Of a stretch of DNA of 64,000 bases, positions 25,359 through 36,327 are shown piece after piece (the stretch's first letter is position 1; each line of letters opens with the position of its first letter). A program made the translations under genes and the position numbers. The notes below the pieces were generated by a model that made no database searches, was not told where the DNA came from, and saw nothing but the letters and a program-made list of their open reading frames with translations. Origin of the DNA: Paragordius varius (lineage: Eukaryota > Nematomorpha); the NCBI GenBank assembly GCA_964247055.1, contig OZ176051.1, positions 10,416,001-10,480,000 on the forward strand. The letters are read 5' to 3'.

Positions 25359-28300
25359 ATATGTGTGGTGCATAAAAAATGTTTTGATTTTAATAATTAT
25401 TAATTATCTATTTTTAAATTAATATATCAATATATTAATGAATTTTTTATTTTAATCCATAATTAGGTTTATATGAATCCATACTATCATCCGCTTGTTC
25501 ATGCATTGGACTTAAAGTGTTACATGTTGACAGGTATTGTAAAAATTTTGAAAATATTTGTTAATACTAACTTGTAATAATTTTATTTAAAAACACTTAA
25601 GTCAGGGGTGTCCACGAAAATCTATACAGCTGCTTTAATAATTAGTTTTTTATTCATTTAAATCCAAGTGGATAACATTAATCGTAAATTTTTGATTAAT
25701 ATCATCATCAAAGGTTAGAACTCCGGATTCAATGTTTTTTTACCACAAAATGATTTTACTTCGTGGTTGAGGGGATTTTTATAGGTAACTCATGCCCTTG
25801 TGCATATCTAATGTATTATAGACTACACTTTTATATTTTTTAACATTTTTAAAACACTAGAGCGTACAAAAGCGTTTTGGACATCCTTGCTTGAAGTGAT
25901 ATTAAATTAATTAATTTTTAAGATACAGGGTGGCATATATTAAGTTTAGGGGTTTTAACTTCATATAAGATCATTATTATATATTTTTATAGAAAAGTTA
26001 CAAATATAAAGTTTAGTTGAAATTGATATATTTAATATTCAATAGCTTCTATAATAAGTTTTTTTTAACGTTTTCACCTTATATTTTTTATACTCTTTAT
26101 TAGCAATTCATTTTATGGTGGTGTTCATACTTCCCTATCCCTACTAAGTTTGAGAGATCGGATTGACAATATTCTGGTAAAATAATTTTTAACAAAAAAT
26201 TTTTATATTAATTTTTCCCATTTTTATAAACAATTTATTTTTAGGATTGTGAAAAATCAAAAAATTCAGAAAATCACATTGGGGTCAATGATTTATCCAG
26301 CTTAAATGAACAAAATCGTCAAAAAATTTTACCACTCAAAAGTGACTCTGTCATACCAATGAATGATATTAATTACGATGAAAAGTAATATCTAACAATA
26401 TTAAAATTAATTTTACAATAAAATTATGGATAAAACCCACCCAAAGGATAGATATTAAACGCAAACCACTATTCAAAACTCATAATTTTTTTTTTGCAAA
26501 TTGCAGTTTTATTATTTTAAACATTATCTAGAATTTTTTTATGATTTCAACTTTATATACTAAAGCTATGAAAAATTATATGAATAATTGTTAAAAGAAT
26601 TTTGTTAAGAATTTTCTAAATTTTGAATAATGATTTTCAACTAATATTGCCAGAAAGGTTTTACAGTTAAAATAAACTCTATTGATTAAAAGAACGAAAA
26701 AAAAATGCTTATCCTTATTTTAAGCAAGCCAATATTATTTTCCTTTACTTTAAACGCTATCTTGCAATAAAGCTTTAAAAATAGACAGTTTTTACTAAGA
26801 TTATGGTTCAAAATTTGTATGGGTAGTTAGAAACTTTACTTGTATTAATTTAATAATTATGTTATAGCTTTGAGAAATTTTTAAATACGTCCGATTCAAC
26901 TAAATCACGTACCATCACCAATAATATCGATTCACCCAATATCGAAACTAATGATTTGGTTTGCACTTTTTTTGCTTTTTTTAAATATACTTACCAAAAA
27001 TTTAAGTGTTTAAGGTAAAAATTTGTTTAAAATATTTAAATATCGAAAAATGTATATTATGTCTGTGTCGCAAATAAATTTTATTTTAGTTTGATTAACT
27101 TAATACTTTTTTTCTATTATATAAATTTCTCCATATTTCAGACTTGGATTTTAAAATATTTTATTCATTAGTTATTTTTCCTTAAATTCTTATAAAAAAC
27201 TATCTAGCAAATTTAATATTTATGTTTTTAATATTAATGTTCTTTTTTACTTTTTATCAGACTACGTGCATTTTGAGGGGCCAATCTAGACTGTACAGTT
27301 TAGATGTAACACCCAAACTAATTATGGCTGGTACAAAATTTTTCGATTTGCTAATACGATCAACAACATGTCGGTATTTAGAGTTTCAACGGATATCTAA
27401 AATTTTGACAACCATCTCACACAATATACACTCTAATAATGATAAGATTAAAGGGAATATTGATGATAAAATTCCCCCCTGTCAAAATGAAATTATTCAA
27501 GTGAATTTGTGTTTTTATCCCGCTTTATTTGAAAGTTTTTTTCCTTTACCATATTTAAGATTAATATTGAATCTATTTATATTGCCATTCATATATTTTT
27601 TTATAGCTGTAGTAAATAATTTTTATATTAAAATCCATTTTAAACAACTACTAAACCTTAAAATTATTAATGTCACACGTTTACAAAAATCTTATAACCA
27701 ATCTTAGTGCAACTTATTTTTTTATCGGTTATCTTAATTTTTTAAGTTTTAATTAAATATTTTATCTAATTTATTTTATTTTAACATTAATAAGAAAAAA
27801 AGTTAGCATGCCATAATTCATAATTTGTTAAAAATGGTAATTTACAACTACAGTTTTCATTTAATAATATATACTTTTCAGGTACCATGTACACGATCCC
27901 AAATTTTTCGAAGTCAGATGCTTACTATGGTTGAAAAACGCTTACTAATGAAATTTTTATCGCTCATCATTATGGATAAATCCGAAATAAATGATAATTC
28001 CGATAAACTGCTCTTAAACGCATTTCAATCTTTAACACCTCGGCTCAAATTAATCTTGTGTCAAGCGATTGCTTTAAAGCCGTTACCAAGTTTTTATTTA
28101 TTGTTTTTTATTAAAAATTAGGAAAAAATTATTTTTCTATAACATCTTTTTATTGTCGTTTTGTAACTATTAGATCTTTACTTTCGATTTCCTAAAATTT
28201 ATCCAAAATATTTGCATATGAATTATTTTGTTAATTATCTGAAACTTAATGTGTTTGTAATAACTTTTTTTTAAAAAATATATTCACATTTTTATTATTT

Positions 28301-31300
28301 TAGATTTAAATCATGCCATATATAAATGTATAGTCTATTACAAATATAAATTTAAATGCGCTAAATAACTAATGTTTTAACAAAATAATTTTTTTGAGTA
28401 TAATATATTAATATATATTTCATATCCACAGGGAACCTAAATACCTTACCCGAAGGTTTTATTCAAAACGTTAAAAATTACTGCCTTGGAATACAGGAAA
28501 TGGCGCAACGAACTGAAAATAGCTTGGCTTCCTCGATCGAATCAACAAATGATTTTGATAAAAAGTTTTACTTATGTTTTTACCTTTTTTTGAATGAAAT
28601 TTTAGATGTTAATTTTTAGGATAAAATTTATTACTATAAATTTACTTTTAAATAGAATATTTATAATGATATATCATAATTTACATGTAACAGGGTATCT
28701 TTGTTGTTTTATAAAAGATTCTGGCTTGTTTCTCTTATTTATTCAATTGATTTTAACCCGTTAAATCTAATTTGAATAGAATTTTAAAAATTTTGAAATC
28801 TATTTTTTTTAATTGTTCACCTCATTTAATTTGATGTAATTAACTACATCAAAGCCAATTCATATTAAATATTTCTTGACAATATCTCATATATTAGAAT
28901 TATATATGTGCATTCTTTTTGAAATTTTATTTGTAAAAAAACATCAATCCAAACTTATAGCCTTAAAAATATTTTTTAAAATTAATATATTTTGTAATAA
29001 TTAAGCACATTATCGGAACAAAACATTAGTCCCTTTTTGTATCCCTTGTACGGATGTGGAGAAATGTCTCAAGCTTTTTGCCGCCTAAGCGCTGTACATG
29101 GACCACAGACATCCTTTGTTTTAAATGCTAGAATTGATGGTTCATATTTAATTATTGTTTTTTTATTTTGCTTTGATGAGTATAGTATAGTCGTTTTTTA
29201 AATATTTTATGGTATTGCTATGTTTCAAGCATATACATACTGTGCACATATATTTTTGGTTACTTTTTATTTTGTTAATTGGGAAACTATTGTAATGTGA
29301 TGGATACATTTTTTTGTTTAAGTTTTGACATATTTTGCTCGCACATAATAAAATTTACATTGGTGATATAAAGTATGCATTTTAATGGTTGCTTATTTCA
29401 CACTATAATAGGGCGATTCGCAACACAGTAGTGTGTTGAAAAAACATATAATGTTAAATAAATAATTATTTCCTTTCTTTTTTCCATATACTCATGTGAT
29501 GCAAATCGCCCTACTATAGTGTGAATTATGCATACTGTAATTCAGTGATACTCAAACCGCGGCCCGCGGGCCGCATGCGGCCCTAAGAGCGCTTTAAAAT
29601 TGCCCTTTGACCATATTGATACTTGAATTATTTTTTTTATTGATGATTTTTTTTTAAATACACTTAAACGAATTTTCGCTTATTTTAATATTATATTATT
29701 CTTTAGATTTAATTTTGGTAATTGTTATTTTTACCCAATTTGAAATGTAGAAAAATTTCCCTACATTACAAACTGATTTCAAAACTTTGGCGCACGTTGC
29801 TTCTGTATTTTATTTTTTTTCCTATTTCGAAGTTTTTATTGCATTCTTTTTTTGTATTTAAGCAAGCCTTTCACCCAAACTTGCATATATATATATATAT
29901 ATATATATTATTCTCATTGCTATCCTGCATCATTTTTTACAACTTATTCCCATAAATTTTTCAAATTAACATAATTAAATTTCGGCCTGTTTTTTATAAC
30001 AAAATTCTTATATTCCTATTTTTTGGAAAAATTTACCTAATCATAAATTCAAATGATGACATCTAATGCTAAAAAACTTAAATTATCCGATGAAAATCGC
30101 TCCTTTAAAAAAGAATGGCATTGTTGTTTTAAATTATAATGACCTGCCTTATATGAAAGGACAACATAATTAAAAAAAAATACAATACTGAAAGACAATT
30201 TACCATCCAAATTTCTCATATCAACAGAATGCGGAAAACAAAAAATACAAAATGATTAAAGAATTATACCAGAAAGAAAAATCTATTATATCCATGGCTT
30301 TCTCCCAGGAAAAAGCTTTAACATTAGCTTCGTATGAAATTTGCTATTTTTTAGGTAAAATATAAAACCACTCCCAACTAATAAAAGAATGTCTAATAAA
30401 TGGTTGCAGTTTGTTATTTGATATAAAAAAAATTTTTCTGAATAAATCATCGCATTGAAGATATGTCTAAATATAATATTTTTAACAATATATTATTGGC
30501 TCTGAAAACTGCAAATATTTTGGTATTGCTATTGATTCTAGCACTGATATTAGTTCAACACCTCAATGTGCGCTATTCGTGCGATTTTGCAACGACAACA
30601 TAATCAACGAGGAATATTCAAAATTTTACCAATGAATAATACCACGAAAGGAAGTTTTCACGATTTTTTGATAATTATATTATATCTATGAAAAAATTGG
30701 TTTCGATCTGTACAGATAGCTGTCCATTAATGATAGGAATAAACAAAGGATTTTTTCTCTTTTGAAAAACAAAAAGTTTGCAAATTATTTTATCCTTTCA
30801 TTGCGTTATTCATCAGCAAAACTTGTTTTCGTCTTTCAAGAAATCACTTCATTCTGTTATTAAAACGGTTGTGTATATGGTTAACCACATCCGTTGCAGA
30901 AAATTCAACCGCTGTTTCAAAACCCTTTGGAAGGTATCCACAGTGAGTTTGATGATATTCTTTTGTAAACCGCTGTGAGATGGCTAAGCCTTAGCAAAGT
31001 ATTAAAAAGATTTTCTGTTTCAAGACATGAAATTCTATTATTTTTAAAAGATAACAGAAGGTTTGACGAGGAAATTAATAGTGACAAATGGTCGGTTTTT
31101 TATTTGACCTATGCGACATTTCTTATTAACTTAGTATTTTTAATACAAGTTGAAGGGAGCAAAATAATAACCCAATTTGCTGATCATAATTTGCTTATGA
31201 AGAAAAACTAATATATATATATACAAGATTTTATAAATTAAACACCCCTATATTTTCCAACAATTAATTCATGAAGAAAATATGGAATTTACCGCGGAGA

Positions 31301-34300
31301 TTAATTTAATAATAGAAAATCATTTAACTTTTTTATCTAATGAATTAAAATTCAGATTTCAAAAGAAATATTAAAAAATGCTTAAAACACGTTAAAAAAA
31401 CATGGCATATGGATATATCCAATATTAAGCAGCTTGAGCATTTCGGTTTTGATCAGGCGCATATTGAAGTTGTAGATTCTAAATGATTCCAAGGGGCTAT
31501 ATTCAAGGAGAATCGTAGGGAAGAAAGATATGCAGAGTTTTGGCAAGATGTGCCAAATAAATATGAAAATATAAAAAAATGTGCTCAAGTTATCCTAACT
31601 GTTTTTCCCTCAACTTACACGTGTAAGAGGGCATATTCAAAAATGAAGTATGTAAAGAATACATAAAATCGCTTAACCGATGATCATATGGACATTTGTA
31701 AAATTGGCCTGTCATGAGGCGAAGCCAAAATTGTCAAAAATTATTGGTTAATGTCCAATACTGTTTATCAATATATTTTAATTTTTTAAACTAAATGGTG
31801 CAAAACAAGTTTTTAGCTGGATTATGCGATCCGCAAAAACCATTGTGCTGATTTAGAGTATAAATAAGTGCATATGTGTCAAAGAGCTATGGAATATTTG
31901 CCATTATAAGGTTCATGGCCCTCGAAAAAAATATATATTTTATTTGGCCCGTCAAATTTTTTTGGTGAGTACCACTGCTGTAATTATTATTTTTCTTCTC
32001 TTTTTTATGTTAGTTAATGTGCATTTTAGCCATAGCTTATATATGTATATATATATGCAGTATGAATATTATAAATTGCTAGAAAGTTATTAATTATTGC
32101 CAAATAGCATATACAACAAAGGACAGTATTATTTACTATTATTAGCCAATAATAATTCTCTTTGCTACATATGCCATATGCCAATAATTAATAACTTTCT
32201 TGCAATAAATACTTAGTCATTATATATATATAGTAAATAGCCATACAAATTTAATTGTGTATGAGCAAGTTTATTTTTTTTTAATTTTTTGAAATTATAC
32301 AATATTTGTCGCAACATTCTATTTTATATTCCATTACGATTTTAAGACTCATATAATTAATATCTGTTTATATATCTAGTGATAGTGATTATATCTATTT
32401 TAAAATCAAAAGTTATAATATTCATAATTTTTATAATGTTTTTGATTTGCATTGAGAAAAAAAATTAATATAAACAAGCATATTTTTTCCGTTTTTTCTC
32501 ACTAAATTTATCAATGTAACTATAAATGTGGACTGGAACAGGCCGATTTGAAATTTATTTAGGCATTCATAACTAATTTATTAGTTTTAACATAAGACAG
32601 TAAAATTCCAACAGAATATAACGATTTTTTCTAATTTTTGTCAATTGGAGAGAATAATTTTGAAAAATTGTTTGTGAAATATCAATTTTAAGATTTTGTG
32701 AGCATCGTAAATTCCAAAATTTTTACGGGCCGCACATTAATTCGTGAAGGGCCGCGTATTGGACACCCCTGATGTAAACTCCATTATCTTTTATTTAAAT
32801 TTCATAAAGCCCATAAAAATATAAATTAACAGGATTATTTATTCTATTGGTATGTATTTTATAGGATTAATTCTACCCGAGGAAAATGAATCATATATGG
32901 AATCCAGTATACCCGACACCTCTGCTCAAAAATCAATCAGGTTTTTAATCTTACAATAATAAATAATTTAAAGACAAAACATAAAGAGTAAAAGAATAAT
33001 TATAAAAAATATATTTTACGATATTACCTATATTAAAATTGTTAATTTTTTTTTATCAAATTTAAAATATATAGGGTTTATTACAGTTTAAAAGGGGGGA
33101 TTTTTCTATAAAAATATTAACTAATTTTTTAATGTAAAATTTCTGAATAATTTAACACATTTATGAAAATTCTTGTTTTAACAAATAGTGACCAACCTAA
33201 GCCCAACACTACAACAGAAGAATCTCATCCAAATCATCCGATTGCCATAATAAATGGCCAATCGGTTCAATTCAAGCACGCATTTATTGAGGAAAAATAT
33301 AAAAATAGTTGTTTGTCTAAAATACCATTTCTTGCTGAGGAGCCTGAATTAAGTATTATACATTTTTTTGCTAATCACAAATTTAATGATCTTTCTTTAA
33401 ATAACCAACTCAATATTTTGTTTAGACTGCGAATCCAAATGTTTACGCTCCATATTTGTTACCAATTCAAAGTTACCTTTACTAGCTGAATATTGTGATA
33501 AAACATCATCAAAACAATCGGATACTTGTTTTAACAATGTATAATAATTCCATTACAATTTTTAATATATAATTATTTTGTCTAAGAAAACGGAATTTTA
33601 CATATGAAAATATATAAAACTTTATTAAAGAAAAAAAACTACGCCAAAGATGATTATAATTGATTTTTTTACTTATTATTTTTTTCTTAAAAGGGTAACA
33701 ACCATTTTATTTTAATTAAATATTTACAATCTTAACAAAAAATGGTATATTTATCGCACGGCCAATTAATTATATTTATGGTTTATTAATGTATATTTTT
33801 TTAATATAGATGTCTTTTCTACACACGTATCTTCCAGTTTCTACGCTATTTACCAAGAAAGATCTTGAAATCATTTTTAATTCTCATGACACCTCACAAA
33901 TTTTTGATACCCTTTTAAATTTTGCCATCTTTGATGTATCGTTGATTGAAATTTGTGATATAGCACAGTGTGGACCAAAGTCACATTTTATCTACCATTT
34001 TATAGTTACGATTGCCAATTCAACCGTTGAAATCATGAAAAATTGTCCACTCACCATATTGTTAAACCACTTTACTAGTCAAAATATTTGTCAACGTATA
34101 CTCACCTATCTATTTCCCTATAGTTTTGCTAATTTTGTTCAAAATGATGAATTAACAACTAATGACTCAGAAAAAATATCCCCTCTTACCACAAAAATCG
34201 AATGGGCCATATATTTTACGTGTCCAATCACTAAAACATTTTACGACGATTCTACATTTAAAAACACTCCTGCAGAAAAAAATCCCGCTGAAAATTGTTT

Positions 34301-34643
34301 AAACAAATTTACCAAGCATGTATCATGGATACCTGGTCCATATACTCAAATTATTCCTTGCGCCATCCCTAAAACAAACGAGGAAATTAATGTAGTTCCT
34401 AACAATAATAATAATGTATTTATGTATGAAAATGAGCATATAGATTACATTCAACACCTATTTGAGGACGTAGTAGAAAATAAATTGACGGCATACGCCA
34501 ATATAGATGGTTTAAGGCCAATCGCTACCAATGTAAGAAATATTTTCAGATTTTCACTGGAACAAGCATTAACTCAAACACGACAGGCTTCAGGCGACCC
34601 TGATAAAGCGAGAAGAAGTGATCCACAAAATAACATAGATTAA
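25246..34643 (+). CDS. Rab escort protein (Rab geranylgeranyltransferase component A, CHM/REP)
   Basis: Twelve exons: 25246-25294, 25467-25533, 26104-26176, 26245-26384, 26868-26958, 27261-27500, 27882-28089, 28432-28564, 29030-29139, 32865-32940, 33189-33471 (end least certain), 33810-34643. Phases agree and give 767 aa. The N-terminus MDSILPSEVDILIIGTGLYE matches REP (PTEFDVVIIGTGLPES), the GDI/REP dinucleotide-fold start. Further matches are SFYGGVHTSL, an acidic Asn-rich variable segment (about 65-140), LYSLDVTPKLIMAGTKFFDL, VPCTRSQIF, MLTMVEKRLLMKFL, PFLYPLYGCGEMSQAF, AIINGQSV and KIEWAIYFTC. VPC..R..F and LTMVEKR separate REP from Rab GDI. REP binds newly made Rab GTPases in the cytosol and presents them to geranylgeranyltransferase II. 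Introns 1, 2 and 9 contain a TA microsatellite and DNA transposons. Confidence 0.92.
25304..25355. repeat. (TA)n microsatellite
   Basis: About 26 uninterrupted TA units, starting nine bases after the donor of REP intron 1. Similar shorter TA runs occur near 9651-9674, 29885-29909, 36873-36893 and 41629-41647. Confidence 0.95.
25603..25889. mobile_element. hAT-type MITE in REP intron 2
   Basis: Begins CAGGGGTGTCCA and ends TGGACATCCTTG (10 of 12 positions match as inverted repeats). Flanks ACTTAAGT and CTTGAAGT look like a diverged 8-bp target duplication. The interior is AT-rich, non-coding, and lacks the GCGGCCC blocks of the other copies. Confidence 0.55.
29373..29535. mobile_element. Palindromic MITE, copy 1 (REP intron 9)
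   Basis: A 163-bp foldback starting GTATGCATTTTAATGG and ending ATTATGCATAC. The arms share TTTCACACTATARTAGGGC, the core reads GGGCGATTCGCAACAC, and the right arm is somewhat shortened. The second copy lies at 35239-35406. A hAT element is inserted within one base of its right end. Confidence 0.75.
29543..31977 (+). mobile_element. Decayed hAT transposon (ZBED5/FAM200-like transposase)
   Basis: The terminal inverted repeats are CAGTGATACTCA at the left and CAGTGGTACTCA (complement of the right end), 11 of 12 identical. An exact 8-bp target duplication CTGTAATT lies at 29535-29542 and 31978-31985, as expected for hAT. GC-rich subterminal GCGGCCC repeats follow the left end. Transposase remnants are in order: a BED-zinc-finger-like Lys-rich start (about 30055-30240), CVIHQQNLFSSFKKSLHSV and VVYMVNHIRCRKFNRCF (30778-30978), then MRWLSLSKVLKRF and EILLFLKDNRRF (30975-31211). 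These match the catalytic region of ZBED5/FAM200/GTF2IRD2-type hAT transposases (CIIHQExLC..., VRWLSRGKVLKRFFELREEI). Several frame breaks make it inactive. It lies in the same orientation as the host gene. Confidence 0.88.
32070..32206. repeat. Inverted repeat with about 55-bp arms
   Basis: GAAAGTTATTAATTATTG followed by GCCAAATAGCATAT, with the inverse AATAATTAATAACTTTC at 32186-32202. Flanked by short TA runs. Probably a small foldback MITE within REP intron 9. Confidence 0.6.
32515..32771. mobile_element. Non-autonomous hAT-type MITE (inverted copy)
   Basis: The right end GGACACCCCTG at 32761-32771 is the complement of CAGGGGTGTCC. Reading the complement, the interior (CGCGGCCC, AATTAATGTGCGGCCCG, GATGCTCACAAAATCTTAAAATTGATAT) parallels the copies at 18504 and 49535. 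The left end near 32515 is only weakly conserved. It sits 93 bp upstream of REP exon 10. Confidence 0.6.
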
Positions 34644-35238
34644 AAATTTTTTGACATAAAAAATGGCTTAATTAAATATTGTTAAAATGGTTTCCATGTT
34701 TTTACTTAGCGATGTGTTGTTATATTTTTATTAATATATATATTATTTATGCCCTAATAAATTTGTTTATACTTGTAGTTAGATAAATTAGAGTTTTTAC
34801 TATTTTAAAACGTATTAAAAAATCAAGGATTTATTAATATTCAAAGCAAAGTCTATTAACGAAAATAATTTTAAAACTGATGTTTTATCCCCGTAATTTC
34901 CAAAAAACGGATCAGATTGATAAATTTATTATAATAATACTTTCTATGTAAGTGATTGTTTAAATTATAATAATTATTTGGAAATTGTATAATTTTATAA
35001 TTAAAAATGCTGTATTTATAAATTTAAATTTTATAAAAAATGCTAATAATATATAAAAATGTATAAGGATTGTAATATACCAAATATTTGCAAAAATAAA
35101 TCTAAATAAAAATTGATGGAAAACATTGGTTAAGTAGTACAGTGATTGTTTGAGCCTTTTATGTCATTAAATGCAAAAAAATATATTCTAAATAATTTAA
35201 TATAATTTTTATAAGATGCATAATTAATAAGAGTTTTA
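34644..35238. other. 3' flank of REP
   Basis: Very AT-rich sequence between the convergent REP and PAR-3 genes. Nothing recognisable apart from the MITE that follows. Confidence 0.45.
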
Positions 35239-35406
35239 GTATGCATTATAATGGTTGCTTATTTCACACTATAGTAGGGCATTTGTAACACAGGAGGGTA
35301 TGGAAAAAAGAAAGAATTATTTATTCAACATTTTGTTTTTTCTATACACTACTGTATTGCAAATTGCCCAACCATAGTGTGAAATAAGCAACCGTCAAAT
35401 GCATAC
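35239..35406. mobile_element. Palindromic MITE, copy 2
   Basis: A 168-bp foldback, GTATGCATTATAATGGTTGC at the left and GCAACCGTCAAATGCATAC at the right, with TTTCACACTATAGTAGGGC arms. It is flanked on both sides by TTTA, a possible 4-bp target duplication. Closely related to 29373-29535. Confidence 0.8.
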
Positions 35407-36327
35407 TTTAGTATATTTTAACTCACAAAACAAAAAATCTTTTGGGTTAAGTAGAAGTTGTATAAATAATTAATTTATAAATAAAAATTTTTTTCTCTGT
35501 AAAAACAAAATTGGAATGCATGATATCAATGGAATATTATACTTTCATAAATATTTGATTATAATTTTGTAAAACTTTCTTATTGAGTACCAATCGCATC
35601 CAATAAAAATGCACTAAGAGGGCGTCTAAAATACGCATTATACGGTATAAATTTAAATTATAAAAGCTAAAAAAATATTTTTCATAAATAAAGCCTTAAA
35701 TGTGGATCATATTGTTTATATCACAATATTTAAATATTATTGAGTGTGTAAACAATTACAATTCTTTTCCTGTTTGGCAACCCAAATGTTGAGTATTTAA
35801 ATAATCATGGTAAAAAATATGATTATTTTTGAAAATATATTTTTCCGGTTTTATATTTTGTCTGTAAATTTTATTTTTACTGTATATAAAAGTAATAGTA
35901 ATATTCTATTTAAATATGTTAAATTATTATAAAATTATAAATATAGCTAAAAATTCCAAGTTTACTTTTTGGAAGTGACATGTTGTTCCAGTGTTTCTGA
36001 ATTTTGGTTGGAGGGCTTATTGTTAGTGACTTTATAATCTGAGTTTTTAACTATTTTTTAAATAATGTGATAAAAAATAAAATAACTTTAGATAAGGGCA
36101 TAAATAAAACAACCATTAAAATTTACAAGTGTCGCCTTATTTATATTGTTTATTTTAAAATAAAAAATTTTTTCTTACAAAAAGTAAAAAGAGTTTTTCC
36201 TTATGTAATATTATATTGCTATAGATTAAATTTAAATAAACCTAGAATTAAAAGAATTTTTTTAAAAAACGCAAGTAGAAAATTATTGGTAACCCAAAAG
36301 TGATATAAAAATTGGTTTTAATTTCAA
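35407..36327. other. Convergent intergenic spacer
   Basis: AT-rich. The plus-strand frame 36067-36303 is Lys/Ile/Phe-rich with no motif and was not accepted as a gene. Confidence 0.4.

Noticed and set aside
25603-32771. One 7.2-kb hAT element bounded by CAGGGGTGTCC and GGACACCCCTG
   Set aside because: It would contain REP exons 3-9. Each end instead pairs with a nearer partner to make small MITEs.
36067-36303. 78-codon plus-strand frame
   Set aside because: No motif; AT-rich intergenic sequence between convergent genes.
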